Source: Lactuca virosa (lineage: Eukaryota > Streptophyta > Magnoliopsida > Asterales > Asteraceae). From it: a DNA stretch of 64,000 bases. The position numbers and the translations under genes were made by a program. This document shows, in pieces, positions 10,472 to 23,172 of the stretch (positions are counted from its first letter, which is position 1; each line of letters opens with the position of its first letter). Below the pieces are notes generated by a model that had not been told where the DNA came from, did no database searches, and saw only the letters and a list, made by a program, of their open reading frames with translations. The DNA lies in the NCBI GenBank assembly GCA_928212115.1, contig CAKMRJ010005634.1, positions 171,757,929 to 171,821,928 of the forward strand, given 5' to 3'.

Positions 10472-11462
10472 GTTGCTGGATCCTAGCCCTAATTTCTCAT
10501 TTGGGTGTTTAATTGGGGATTCATTTCTAATCAAACTTTGTTCTTTTTCCTTTTCAGACGTCGAACGTCAACAACAACGCTCTAGTTCAACTTCCTCTGG
10601 CTCGTTCTCACTCATGAACTTGTGTGGGAGAGTGATCTTTGACGGGTCCAATTTCAATGATTGGATCTGCAACATTCAAATGGTCACTCATTACGAGGAT
10701 AAAGAGTATGTCCTCGATGAGAAGCTAAAGGAAATCAACATCAACACTGCCTCTGCTGAAGAGATCGCGGCCTTTGAGGCCCATGAGCGTGATGCCACGA
10801 AAGTCCATTGCATCATGCTAGCGACTATGACTGCAGAACTCCAGAAGTCCTATGAGGACATGTACCCCTATGAAATGCATCAGGATCTGCTGTACCGGTA
10901 CCACCAAAGTGCTAGGCAAGAAAGGTACGAGATCATCACTTCGATGATCACTACCAAAATGGGTAATGGAGAGTCCCTTACTGCCCATCTGCAAAAGATG
11001 CAGAGATATGTCGATCGCCTGCTAAAGATAAACGTTAACTTTGATGAAGAGCTGGCAATTGACATCATCCTTCATTCCTTGCCTCCCTGCTATAGCTAGT
11101 TCCACATGACCTACCACATGAACAAGGAGGAGGTCACCTTGAGCAAGCTTCAAGGACTGTTGAGGACTGTTGAGAGCAACCTCAAAGATAAATCCGTTGC
11201 ATCATCTCCAAATCCTACTGCTGCCCCAGTCCTGACAATTGGGCAAGGTAAGGGTAAGAAGAGGACGGCTCCCTCAAAGAGCCACCATAAGGGAAAGTCC
11301 CAAAATGGCTCCTCTTCTAGTGGAACCAAGGTTGGTCCTGCTAAACCCAACTCCAACCCCAAAGAGGCAGAGTGCCACTACTGCCATGAAATAGGGCATT
11401 GGAAACGAAGCTGCCCGAAATATCTGTAAGACATCAAGGATGGAAAGATCAAGCCGTCCTAC
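10470..11462 (+). pseudogene. Element C gag (copia, UBN2-like) with stops
   Basis: A near-continuous frame encodes a copia Gag. The N-terminal half contains RVIFDGSNFNDWICNIQMV, then the helix-rich capsid part, and near the C-terminus a zinc knuckle CHYCHEIGHWKRSC (CX2CX4HX4C). Gag forms the particle and binds the RNA. Two in-frame stops break it: TAG at about 11097 and TAA at 11427, after the knuckle. The downstream protease frame is separated from it by element B, inserted at 11472. The ATG at 10470 may be upstream of the true start, which could be the methionine near 10614. Confidence 0.8.
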
Positions 11463-11471
11463 GCAGGTATT

Positions 11472-12267
11472 TGATGGGTTTTTTATACAAACAATCCTAT
11501 GTGTGCATGCAACCCTAGATATGGATCTATGTTTTTCACTATTAGTTATACAACATTATGAACACAAAAGAAACATAACATGCTCCTAGGTAATTTCGAA
11601 AATCATGAGGAGAATGGAATACATACCTCTTGTTGTTATGTTGTAATAACAACTTGTATCTTGAATCTTCTTGTCTTTGAAAGCAAGTACCACAAGTGTA
11701 GTACCTCTAATGGCTCACAAACACCAAGAGCAAATGGAGAGGCAAGAGAGAGAGAAGGTAGGTATGAAATTCGGCTCTAGGAACCCTAGGTATCAACTGG
11801 CCGAATTTCTTATGCCAAGGGGTCTTTATATAGGTGTAGGAATTAGGGTTTCAGTCCTTATCCTTATCTGGTTGCTTAGCCACCCAAGCAACCCAAAGGA
11901 TAACCCTAGAACCTTATCATGGACGAATTCTAAGGCCTTATCCCCTTGAATTCGTCCACCCTATCATATAGGGCATCCTTTTCCCTACTTTGCAACTATC
12001 ACATAATTACAGTTCAGTCCCCCTAGTTCAATTAACTTCTTTTGATCACAAAATTAATTCTTAATTAATTCTTGACCAATGTTAATTAAACAAATATGAT
12101 TTCTCTTTTAATATATTATTTTTATAATATATTAATAAACCATAATAACCTCTTTCTCTATTATTTCTCCAGTCAAGTTGCTTTGGTGAAGGCAACCCAA
12201 AAGGACCATGCACAACCGGGTCAAGTACTTACCAAATATGGTTACAGGCTTAGACACTAATCCAACA
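11472..12267 (-). repeat. Element B 3' LTR
   Basis: 796 bp, the left copy on the plus strand but the 3' LTR of the minus-strand element. It reads TGATGGG to CCAACA on the plus strand. A TATA box (TATATAAA on minus) lies near 11825-11832. The polypurine tract is 12268-12280, ATCTCCCACTTGG on the plus strand. Confidence 0.92.
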
Positions 12268-15200
12268 ATCTCCCACTTGGATAAGTCTAGTAACTATAAT
12301 GTAAGTGCAATCTGATTAGCAATCGTAGCTCTCAAAGACGCTGTCGAACTCTGATCTTATCAGCAACCTGTCCTTTAGATAAGGGATCATATATTCCTCC
12401 ATTCTAGATATCGTATAGTCATGAGACATGGATTATAATCATTCTCTCAGTCTATGTGTTGTTTCCCGATTTCCGATTTATGACGACTGACAACAGACTA
12501 CATTTGAACACATCAACTTAGTCCCGGCTTGGCCAAGCGCTTAGGGGTGTCACCATTAAATCATTGAGGGGCCCACATATATCGCTTTTATCCCACTTTG
12601 GGTAAAAGGAACAGATAAACTTCGAATCGAATGCTCGCTTGTACCTACTCATCAAATCACACACAACAATATGTTTTATAACACCAAGTTACTGGTGCGT
12701 TTACATATTATCAATGTGCAACCGACTTGCAGAATACAACTCACACATCTCGGTTTCAAGAATATAAGATAGTATCGTCTCACCAATCACTCATGATAAA
12801 ATCCATGAAGCGATCCAAGTGAGCGTGGGTTTAATCCAATACTCTAATCTTATTGCAGCACTCATGAATTCTGTAGCAAACTTGTGATATGTCTAAACGC
12901 TTTAGTCAATCTACAGACGGATTCATGACAGTCTTCTTTCATTCCTACTTCCAAAGAATCAGCGACTGTGGAGGGTTTGAATAATCTTATTATTCGGGAA
13001 GTCAAAACATGCAAAGTTAAACACAAGAATAATACTAATCCTATATGGCCCCAAACTTTTGAGTATAAATAAAACACCTTTTATTTAATCACCATATTGA
13101 TTACTCATTATTTGTTGTTTCGGGTAATCAACTTCTTACTTGAATTATAACAACAATTGTCCCATGCTCTAAGCATGCATACTATGTTTACCTATGGTCC
13201 TTACTTTGTGAAATAGTATAATTTAATAACATTTTCAATCACACTCATTTCACAATTCCCAAACCTTACCACAAGTGTGAGAATACCAAATTTTTGCTAC
13301 TTATAGAATATGTTAGATTCTAACATTTTATGCAACGGTCCTTTCGTAATATCATAGCGCCAAAGTCACCAAGACTTTGCCAATGAAATTACAAAGTGCT
13401 CTATTGTAGATTGTTACAAGACAATTCCATAGTTATGAAGTCTCACATTCAAAGTACATTCCTTTGAACATCCTTCTTGCATAGAAGTTTCTAATCTAGA
13501 CATAGATTCTTAACGTCCAACTCCCAATAAGGAAACATTTCCATATTTGCCATATGACAACTCATTCTAAATAGAGTCTTATCTATTCATAATAATGTCA
13601 ATATGGTCCATCCATGACTATACTTCCAACTGTCCACAAGCGACCAATCCTTGGCGAACCTTAGATTGTCCTTGACAGGTGTTTAATTATTTTAGTCAAA
13701 TCCGGTTCTATTCCTTTTTCCCTCTAAATGCCCTAGGCATTTGGAAAATTTTAGAACGGTCGAATATTACAGCATATGCAATCGATCCTATACCCGAAGC
13801 GTATGGGATACGATTCATAATGAAAAACGTGATACTTTACCAGTTTCTTGCTATAATATTGTCATAATATTTCTATTTGCCGTGTTCTCAAAATTCGAAC
13901 TATGAAGAGGGATGCCGTAATCATAATTGAACTTTGAGAATGCAATTAATAAATATATCATTGACTAAATTCAATTAAAATTTATTGATCTAAGCTTTTA
14001 GATAGGAAACGAAGTATAACATTCTCTCCCCTTAATTATAGCAAGAACAACTTTTCAACCCCCTGCAACTTTGCAAAGTGAAACTTTTTGTTTTTCTATA
14101 ATTAATATTGCCAACTTGCAACACCTAAAATAGTAATCATGCTCCCACTATCATGATGATTATATCCATTCCAGCATAACATTTATGCTCCCGCTAGCTT
14201 TGACACGTATTAGAAAACAGTATTGGATAATACTTATTGACTTCTAAAGTTCATATTTCCAATACGATGTGCTTCGATAAGCCTTTATCTAAGCCTCTCA
14301 AACTCATACACCTTTCCTTAGACAGCTCACATGTGCGTCTAAACTAATTCAGAACTTATATTACTAAGTCCCAAATGTTCAGACTAATCGCCAAATCTCA
14401 CAATTCGAACTATGAAGAGGGATGTCGTAATCATAATCGAATTTGAGAATGCAATTTACATAATCGCTATCTCCTTAAAATCTCTCTTAGTGAAAGCATT
14501 TCCTCACAATCATTTTCATGAAGAAGAGAAACCTTATGACACTTAGATTTTATGGTGCATGTGTTCCTATCCATGCGAATTTGTCACAACCATAGTCATA
14601 ATATAATGTTTGTGACAAATCCAAACTCTTATGGACAGAACTCGTTCATACTTAATTTCTTGCCATCAAGGGTCCTACCATTTCTTCCAACTTATTGAGC
14701 AGCTCACCTATGCCAGTCAATGTACTTTCATCAAACAAGGTGCTTGCCTTAAGCAGTCTATTGAGAACTCGTAGAAATCATATGCATAATCACTCAACTG
14801 GATTGGCACAGAAATAAAATTTTGTCAACACGATAGGTTACAAACCTCAAGTCATGTGCTAGTGTTTAATAGGTTTACTTCTTGATTTGTTCTTGAAACT
14901 TTTCAAGATCTTTAGACTCCCACTTACCTCTTGACATATTAGATTCTCTTGTCAAGAAAACATTTCTTGACAAAAACAAGTATCCAAGAGTTAGTGTGTG
15001 TCTATATCAAGACAAAACCTACACACAATTCGGTACTAGTTGGTCTTTGTCTTATTCAAGACATCACAACTTACCAAAAATGTGCAAGTGTAAGAACATT
15101 CCTACTTAATATTATGTCACTCAAGTCACAATCTTGGAGTATAACTCTAAGACTTGATTTTGGAACGAAGTACGATACATCTTACTGACTTAACCACTAC

Positions 15201-16098
15201 AACAATTCTTGATTCCTCTTCTTAGCCAAACTAGTGCACTAAGGTGTCCTTAAAGGATGAATTGTAATATGGTTCCTATGATTACCAAGACGATCATAAA
15301 ACACGATACAAAAGTACTCTCCCTTCTTCTTAGATTGGAGAAACTTTTTATCTTTCTGCCTTCATTGATTCTACTTATTCGTTCTGCCATTCATTGGAAC
15401 TTTTCAATAATTCAGAATTACACTTAATATTGTAAGTATAACCACATTTACTAGACCTTCAGTAAATCATGATGAATAATGTTATTATTATTTATGGTGG
15501 ACTTTGACTAGTACACAACATTGTGTACTAGTTCCTTTAGTCCATCACTTGACTCACATACTTATGTGAACAAAGAGTTAGTCTTAATTACTTAAGTACC
15601 AAGATTTCCATACATCATACAATACAAGTTGCATGATTCCAAGTTTCTGTCCAATTGAAATTTTGGGCGATGGGAATCTTTCCTTACTTAGAAAATTATG
15701 ACACTACCATAAATAACATAACTAAGAATCACATCCATTTCAACATTGCTAATAATAGAAATACACAAACATCAATTTTTCATACATGTCATTTCAAGGA
15801 TAAATAAATAAAACAAAATCAAAATTTATTTTATTGCGGAAAAATTTGTCCTTACAACACAACTTAATTGAAAAACTATGCTATTATATTTCTTAGCAAT
15901 TTATCTTAACTCTAAAGTAGCAGCTCCAAAAATCTGATCTTCGAATCCATGCGATCGAAATCCATTTCTTCGCGATCAGACTCAACACGCTTCTTTCTTT
16001 AAGCTTCCTTTCTTTTTCTTCGATTCTACAAAGCATTAAAAATGTAATCTTATCACATAATGTATCAAGAATCAAAAAATAGGAACTTATAGAGTTAG
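12268..16098 (-). other. Element B pol-less body and 3' untranslated region
   Basis: No pol domain is visible on either strand. The sequence is the counterpart of A 1991-5746 and D 59420-63245, more diverged than those two are from each other. Beta-type hairpins sit at 13884-13940 (loop 13906-13920) and 14402-14443 (loop 14416-14430). An 88-residue antisense frame that is identical in A and D is broken here, so it is not a conserved gene. Confidence 0.75.
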
Positions 16099-16791
16099 TT
16101 AATGGATTTTACCTGAAGCAGAGCCAAATGTCTTGACTCTCCCATCTCTTAGATTTCTCAGGTAGTCAGCGCAGCTTCGTCTCCAATGCCCCTTCTCTTG
16201 GAAATAAAAGCAAATTGACTCTTTTGGAACAGCACATGGAACTACTTCAGACTTTGCCTTTCTCTTATGATCAAACTTTTCGACCATGGCATGCCTTTCG
16301 TTGCCATTGTCTATGTCCATAGATGTTTGGAAGGCAAATCCACCAATCAACTTTGCTTCTCTAGTGCGCCAAATCGTTGTTGATTCAGCAGCAACAAGCA
16401 AATAGGTGAGATCGATGAGGGTCACGTCGTGGTCCATCATATAGTACTCTCTTACGAACTCACTATATGAGTCAGATGGCGACTGAAGAACCCTGTCAAC
16501 AGCTAGCTTCTCACAGACAATGACTCCCAACATTCTTAACCTATCAATGTGTGACTTCATCTCTAAGACGTGTGCACACACTGACTTTCCTTCTTCATGT
16601 TTACTTGCCAAAAGGGCTTGAGTGAGCTTGAACTTTTCAAGCCTTTGAACTTGTGGGTTAGGGAGAAAAATAGGAGGAGGTGGAGGAAGTGAAGCATGAT
16701 CTCTTGTTCCTCGATCGAATTGTGGAATATCATCTTCATGTGGAAAGCTTGTTCCAAGGGATTTGGGAAGACCATAGTTAGAATCAGACAT
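16099..16791 (-). CDS. Element B Gag, short form, 230 aa
   Basis: Intact minus-strand frame. Residues 1-60 form a head (MSDSNYGLPKSLG, then PPPPPIFLPNP) not found in the C Gag. Residues about 70-150 resemble the C-terminal half of copia Gag (KFKLTQALLASKHEEGK, HVLEMKSHIDRL, DVTLIDLTYLL). Near residue 190 is the knuckle CFYFQEKGHWRRSC, in which the second cysteine of CX2CX4HX4C is phenylalanine, so zinc binding is doubtful. The usual N-terminal half of copia Gag is missing. No protease follows. It could assemble with, or act only as a partner of, a full-length Gag; this is an inference. It is the best preserved copy in the window. Confidence 0.8.
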   Translation of the reverse strand: MSDSNYGLPKSLGTSFPHEDDIPQFDRGTRDHASLPPPPPIFLPNPQVQRLEKFKLTQALLASKHEEGKSVCAHVLEMKSHIDRLRMLGVIVCEKLAVDRVLQSPSDSYSEFVREYYMMDHDVTLIDLTYLLVAAESTTIWRTREAKLIGGFAFQTSMDIDNGNERHAMVEKFDHKRKAKSEVVPCAVPKESICFYFQEKGHWRRSCADYLRNLRDGRVKTFGSASGKIH

Positions 16792-16884
16792 CTACAAAAC
16801 GGGAGAAAAATCAAGTCAGTTGATTGAGTCCTTAATAAAACACCCAAATGAGATATTAAGGCTAGGACCCAACACAATACTCTA

Positions 16885-17275
16885 CAACTTGGGAGAGGGA
16901 TGGTGCCGTAACCCAAATTGCAGAACATTTGAAGGTAAGTGAATGACGATTCACTAATTTTCCACCATGAAAAACGAAAAAGAGATTAAGTTTTAAATGT
17001 ATTAAAAACTCCTAGATCTTTTGAGATTCATTGAACTTTTCAATGTCATGTTTAATCTCGATTATGCCCTTCATTTGTGACTGGGATGATGAGGATCACA
17101 AATAAGGTGTGAATAACCATGCGAATGTACGTGGTGCCCTTAATATTACAGTCACCTAATCGACGTGCCGGTTAACCACACACGCTCCATCGATCTATGA
17201 CAAACATCGAGTCACCCTTCGCTACCAATGCCAATCCCAACTTAGTGTGCCGGTTAACCACACACGCTCTACTAA
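16885..17275 (-). other. Element B leader: alpha and beta stem-loops
   Basis: Minus-strand order is alpha1 (17242-17275), alpha2 (17160-17193), beta1 (17074-17102), beta2 (16885-16920). Alpha2 keeps its stem through a G-T pair (TCGATG with CGTCGA). Beta1 keeps its 7-bp stem while two loop bases change. The beta2 loop has a 3-nt insertion (GGT), and its stem CAACTTGGG/CCCAAATTG differs from those of A, C and D. Confidence 0.7.
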
Positions 17276-18384
17276 CTGTCTCGGCAAGGGTACAAATTGT
17301 AATTCCATGGAATTGCATCAAATTCACTTTTCCTAAAGTAACTAAGATTTGGGAATTTATAAAAGTATTTAGTTACTTTGTATTTCATTATACTTATAAT
17401 GGAAGGTTGTGTCCTATCCTACCCGTTCGGCTAACGACCCTCCACTGGTCAAGAGTGTGGTGGGTAAGAGTGGATACCCATTCAATCGCCATTTTATAAG
17501 CAATTTCCTTAAACACCCCTTAGAGACCAGCTTCGGGAAGGAGGCCTACTAACGGTAAGACTGACTCTCTTACTCATACAGATATAAATTAGACATTTAA
17601 TTTTAATTTTATAATGGAGGTGTATTTACACTTTTAAAATACTAGGTGGTCTAATTTAACAAAATTATACTTTTAATTTAATAAATACAAACCATATCAT
17701 TATGGAGATTAACTCTTTTATTATACACTTAATTAATTTAATGAAAACCATAAGGGTACAATTTGAACTTTGTTCAAAAATTAGGGTTTTAGAATTTAAA
17801 CATTTAAAATTAAACTTTAATTACAATTTAAAGTCCAAAACTTGGGGCAAGTTTTGAACCTTTCAAATCATCAGGGTTTTAATCAATTTAAAATTTTTGA
17901 AAATTAAAATCTTTTAATTTGAAATTTTAAATATTAAAACTTTGATTTAATAATTATCCCAAAATTAAACAATTAATTTGAATTATCAAATCTTGAAGGA
18001 TTATCTATTAAATTAACAATTAATTTAACCTAATCCCTTAAATCCCCTAAAATTCGAAAATTGGGATGGGATAATTCAAAATCTTTAATTACCACATTTT
18101 AAACAATTAAAAGATAATTATAAGATAAGGCATTATCCTAATCCCTAAAATTTAGGATCTTATCTTGGGGAGGAGGCCAAATTTGAAACCCTAGGGTTGG
18201 CAAGCCCTAGAATTCGAAATCTTGAGGGCTAAGGAAAGGGTTTGGGAAACCCTTATCAAATTTCGAAATTTAGGGTTCAAGAACCCTAATTTCGAAAACC
18301 ATGCCTCCTAGGGTTTATTGGCCATAAACCCTAAGGTGTCCAATTCATACTTTTGAATAAAACTAATTGAAAAACAAAACCAAA

Positions 18385-18399
18385 TGGCTCTGATACCAC
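18385..18399 (-). other. Element B primer-binding site (tRNA-iMet)
   Basis: Plus strand TGGCTCTGATACCAC, i.e. GTGGTATCAGAGCCA on the element strand, directly next to the 5' LTR. It is the same site as in C and D. Confidence 0.92.
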
Positions 18400-19194
18400 T
18401 GATGGATTTTTTATACAAACAATCCTATGTGTGCATGCAACCCTAGATACGGATCTATGTTTTTCACTATTATTTATACAACATTATGAACACAAAAGAA
18501 ACATAACATGCTCCTAGGTAATTTCAAAAATCATGAGGAGAATGGAATACATACCTCTTGTTGTTATGTTGTAATAACAACTTGTATCTTGAATATTCTT
18601 GTCTTTGAAAGCAAGTACCACAAGTGTAGTACCTCTAATGTCTCACAAACACCTAGAGCAAATGGAGAGGCAAGAAAGAGAGAGGGTAGGTATGAAATTC
18701 GGCTCTAGGAACCCTAGGTATCAACTGGCCGAATTTCTTATGCCAAGGGGTCTTTATATAGGTGTAGGAATTAGGGTTTCAGTCCTTATCCTTATATGGT
18801 TGCTTAGCCACCAAGCAACCCAAAGGATAACCCTAGAACCTTATCATGGACGAATTCTAAGGCCTTATCCCCTTGAATTCGTCCACCATATCATATAGGG
18901 CATCCTTTGCCCTACTTTGCAACTATCACATAATTATAGTTCAGTCCCCCTAGTTCAATTAACTTCTTTTGATCACAAAATTAATTCTTAATTAATTCTT
19001 GACCAATGTTAATTAAACAAATATGATTTCTCTTTTAATATATTCTTTTATATAATATATTAATAAACCATAATAACCTCTTTCTCTATTATTCTCCAGT
19101 CAAGTTGTTTTGGTGAAGGCAACCCAAAAGGACCATGCACAACCGGGTCAAGTACTTACCAAATATGGTTACAGGCTTAGACACTAATCCAACA
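18400..19194 (-). repeat. Element B 5' LTR
   Basis: 795 bp; a near copy of 11472-12267, with scattered substitutions and a few single-base indels. It ends at the GTATT target duplication, after which the C protease frame continues. Confidence 0.92.
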
Positions 19195-22100
19195 GTATTT
19201 ACACTATTAAATCTAATGATTCATCACATGTTATTTCTTGAGTTCTTGATACAAGATGTGGTTTTCACATTTCTTCTGACTTGCATGGCCTAATAAGAAA
19301 TAGGGATGTGGAGCATGGGAAGATAAATTTGATCATGAGGAACAGAAGATCGTCGCCTGTCACCAAGATCGGAGTTTACTCTTCAGTGCTCAGTAGTGGA
19401 TTAGGATTAGATTTAAACAAATGTTGCTATTCGCTAGATATGGCAAGAAACATCATTTCACTTCATGGTTTGTATAGACAGGGTTTTAGATATTCATTTG
19501 ATAATGAAAAAGGTTCTATTAATGCTTCTCTTAATGGTGTTTTCTATTTTGAAGCATTGCCTTGTAATGGAATATATGAAACTGTGATGGTTGTAGACAA
19601 TTTAGGAAATGATGTGTTGTGTATTGATTCTTCCAATTATTTGGATAAAGCATGCTTGTGGCATTGTCGTCTTGGACATATCAACAAGAAACGCATAGCC
19701 CAACTCCAAAAGGATGGAGTGTTGGAGTCATTCGACCTTAGGAATGATGACGTCTGTGAGTCTTGTTTACTTGGAAAGATGACCAAGTCACCCTTCACTG
19801 GCACGTGTGCGAGGGGTGAGGGTTTATTGGATCTCATACATACAGATATATGTGGACCCTTTAGATCCACCACAACGGATGCGATCCGCTTCTATGTGAA
19901 TTTCACCGATGATTATAGCAGATATGGGTATATCTACTTAATCAAGCACAAGTCAGAAACCTTTGAAAAGTTCAAAGAGTTTAAACAAGAAGTGGAGAAT
20001 CAGTTGGGCAGGAAAATCAAGATGCTTCGATCCGATCGATGTGGAGAGTACCTAAGTCTTGAATTCCACGACTACCTCAAGGAATGCAAAATTGTTTCGC
20101 AATTAACGCCACCTAGGACACCACAATTGAATGGTGTGGCTGAGAGGTATAATCGAACCCTTGCTAGACATGGTTCGTTCCATGATGAGTCGTGCTTCGC
20201 TACCTATCTCATTTTGGGGGTATGCCTTAGAGACTGCTGCCCATATCCTTAACTTAGTCCCTACGAAGAAGGTTGCCAAAACACCTCACGAGATGTGGAC
20301 AGGGAAAGCTCCCTCGTTGGCACACATCAAGGTTTGGGGTTGTGAGGCATTCGTAAGACGAGAGACTCACGACAAGCTCGAACCTCGTAGTGAGCGATGT
20401 ATTTTCATCGGCTACCCGCAGAAGTCCTTTGGATATCTCTTCTATAGACCGAGTGATAATGTTGTCTTCGTTTCAAGGAGAGGGGTTTTCCGAGAGCGAG
20501 AACTCATAAGCCAAGGGGACAGTGGGAGGCAAATCGATCTTGAAGAGCTTCAAGAGTCGAGCGATGAAGGAACCTCTAACACTGGCGCTCAACCCGAGGA
20601 GGAAACTCCGATTGAACCGATTGACAAGTCCTTACCTCTTAGACGTTCCGAAAGAGTTAGTGTTCCACCCCAGTTTTATGGTTTCCATATCACTACTGAA
20701 GGGGATACGTTTATTAGTGATAGTACACTAGTAAATTTGGACGAACCTAACAGCTATAAGGAAGCCATGGCAGGCCCGGACTCTGCGAAATGGAAAGAGG
20801 CTATGGACAGCGAGATTCAGTCCATGTATGACAACCAAGTTTGGAATTTAGTTGACAATGTGCCAGGGCGTAAGACGGTCGGGTGCAAGTGGATCTTCAA
20901 GAAGAAGACTGGCGTGGATGGGAATGTACACACCTATAAGGCGCGATTGGTTGCAAAAGGGTTTCACTCAAACTCCTGGAGTTGACTATGATGAAACCTT
21001 CTCACCAGTTGCGAAGATAAAGTCTATATGGGTGATGCTAGCCATTGCTGCATTTCATGACTATGAAATATGGCAAATGGATGTCAAAACCGCTTTCCTT
21101 GACGGGAAGTTGGCTGAGGATGTTTACATGAATCAGCCAGAAGGTTTTGTCAATGCGAAGCATCCCAATAGAGTATGTAAGCTTGAGAAGTCCATCTATG
21201 GACTAAAACAAGCATCTCGCAGATGGAATCTTTGTTTCAATCAGAAAGTCAAGGAGTTTCTTTTCTACGAAGCGAGGATGAATCATGTGTATATGTCAAA
21301 GCCAGTGGGAGTATAGTTAGATTTATCGTATTGTATGTTGATGACATACTACTCATAGGAAACGACATCCCAACCCTAAAGGAAGTTAAATCCTGGCTTG
21401 GGAAGTGCTTCGCTATGAAGGACCTCGGAGAGGCTGCCTATATTCTGGGAATAAGGATAGTGAGAAACAGAAGTAAGAGACTGATAGGACTTAGTCAGAA
21501 TACTTACTTGGACAAGGTACTAAAGTGTTTTAGTATGGAGAATTCAAATAAGGGGGAGTTACCAATCCAAAGTAATGCCAAGTTGAGTAAGACTCAAAGT
21601 CCGAGTACTAAAGTCGAGATAGCAGAGATGAACCGAGTACCTTACACTTCCGCAGTTGGCTCGATCATGTATGTTATGACTTGTACTCGCCCTGATGTGG
21701 CCTTCGCTTTGAGCATGGTCAGCAGATATCAAGGGAACCCTATCAAAGCACATTGGACCGCAGTCAAGAATATTCTTAAGTACCTTCGGAGGACCAAGGA
21801 ATGGTTTCTAGTCCTCGGAGGGAGTGATGACTTAAGGGTGCGAGGGTATAGTGACGCCAGTTTTCAAACCGACAGGGACAACTACCGTTCGCAGCCGGGC
21901 TGGGTCTTTACCCTAAATAGAGGAGCAGTGACTTGGAAAAGTTCCAAGCAGGAGACCGTAGCTGATTCAACGTGCGAATCAGCGTATATAGCGGCGAGCG
22001 AAGCGTCAAAGGAGGCGATATGGTTGAAGAAATTCATTGGAGACCTTGGAGTTGTGCTAGCAATAAAGGAGCCCATGGAAATTTTATGTGATAATGAAGG

Positions 22101-22323
22101 AGCGGCTGCCTTAACCAAGGAACCGAGGGATCATGGCAAATCTCGACATATCGACAGAAAATATCACTTTATTCGACATCGGGTAGAGGAAGGACTCCTC
22201 ATAGTGAAGAGGGTATCGTCAGAAGATAACCCAGCAGATCCCCTTAAGAAGGGACTAAGTAGGGTTAAGCACTTGCAGCACGCTAGGAGCATCGGGCTGA
22301 AGGAAGATATTAGTTTAGATTAG
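19195..22323 (+). pseudogene. Element C pol: protease, integrase, RT, RNase H
   Basis: Domains in order: protease with LDTRCG in place of the usual LDTGCG near 19250; GAG-pre-integrase zinc region (LWHCRLGH ... CESC); integrase core with IHTDICGPF, FTDDYSRYG and NGVAERYNRTL, giving the D, D and E residues; integrase C-terminus; RT with YVDD at 21334-21345; RNase H with DSTCESAYIAASEASKEA; end ADPLKKGLS at the stop, 22321-22323. Single-base frameshifts occur near 20160, 20966 and 21260. With the protease glycine-to-arginine change, these make it inactive. The closest remembered relatives are BARE-1/Angela. Confidence 0.9.
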
Positions 22324-23172
22324 ATAGTTTAGAAACGTGTAATAGATAAATGTAATTGACATTTGATGATTAAATAAAAGGGTATTATTTATAAGTAAAG
22401 TTACTGTCTTATGTTAATTATTTACCTATTGTTTCATTTTGCATGTTTTAACTTCCTAAATAATAAGATTATTCGAATGTTCCACAGTCGCTCATACTTT
22501 GGGAGTAGGTATGAAAGAAGATTGTCATGAATTGGTGTGTAGATTGTCTAAAGTGTATTAGACATAGCAAAGGTTTGCTGCAACGTTCATGAGTGCTTAT
22601 GAGTTTGATTTGAGCATTGGATTAGACCCGCGCTTGCTGGTATCACTTCATGGGATTTATCACGAGTGATCGCAAGACGATAATATCATATGGTCTTAAA
22701 ACCTAGATATATGGTTTATTGTTTGCAAGTTGGTTGTGCATTGATAATGTGTAAACGCATCAGTAACTTGATGTTATAAAACGCATTGTTGTGTATGATT
22801 TGATTTGTGAATGGTATATGCATATAAGTCGAAGTTTATCTGTTCCTTTTATCCTAAGAGGGTAAAAGCGATATCAGGGCCCCTCGATGATTTTGTTTCA
22901 CTTATGTGTCGGGCCCGGTCAGGACTGAATTGATGTGTTCAATTAAGTTCTATGTCATACGAATCAGAGATCGAGAAACAACTGCTGGACAATAAGTATG
23001 ACTATGTTCCATGTATTATTCCGCACGATATCTAGAACGGAGGACTATACGATCCCTTATCTAGAGGACAGGTTACTGATAAGATCAGAGTTAGACAGCG
23101 TCTTTGAGAGCTACGATTTCTAATCGGATTGTGCTTGCATTTATAGTTACTAAACTTATCCAAGTGGGAGAA
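22324..23172 (+). other. Element C 3' untranslated region and polypurine tract
   Basis: About 850 nt without coding potential. Conserved blocks include TTTATCACGAGTGATC, CAAGACGATAATATC, GTCGAAGTTTATC and GGGCCCCTCGATGATTT. The same blocks, in the same order, occur in A (about 4930-5746), D (about 62440-63245) and B (inverted). The tract AAGTGGGAGA precedes the 3' LTR. An untranslated region this long and shared by autonomous and pol-less elements suggests cis-acting functions. Confidence 0.7.

Larger units (their letters stand above)
11472..19194 (-). mobile_element. Element B: complete non-autonomous copia inside C
   Basis: A 7,723-bp element with two ~795-bp LTRs, flanked by a perfect 5-bp duplication GTATT (11467-11471 and 19195-19199). 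It interrupts C between gag and protease. Reading on the minus strand: LTR, primer site, leader with four stem-loops, a short intact gag, about 3.8 kb without pol, polypurine tract, LTR. Its LTRs differ by about 16-20 substitutions, fewer than those of C, which fits the nesting order. LTR sequence is close to that of C, while the body matches A and D. Confidence 0.93.
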
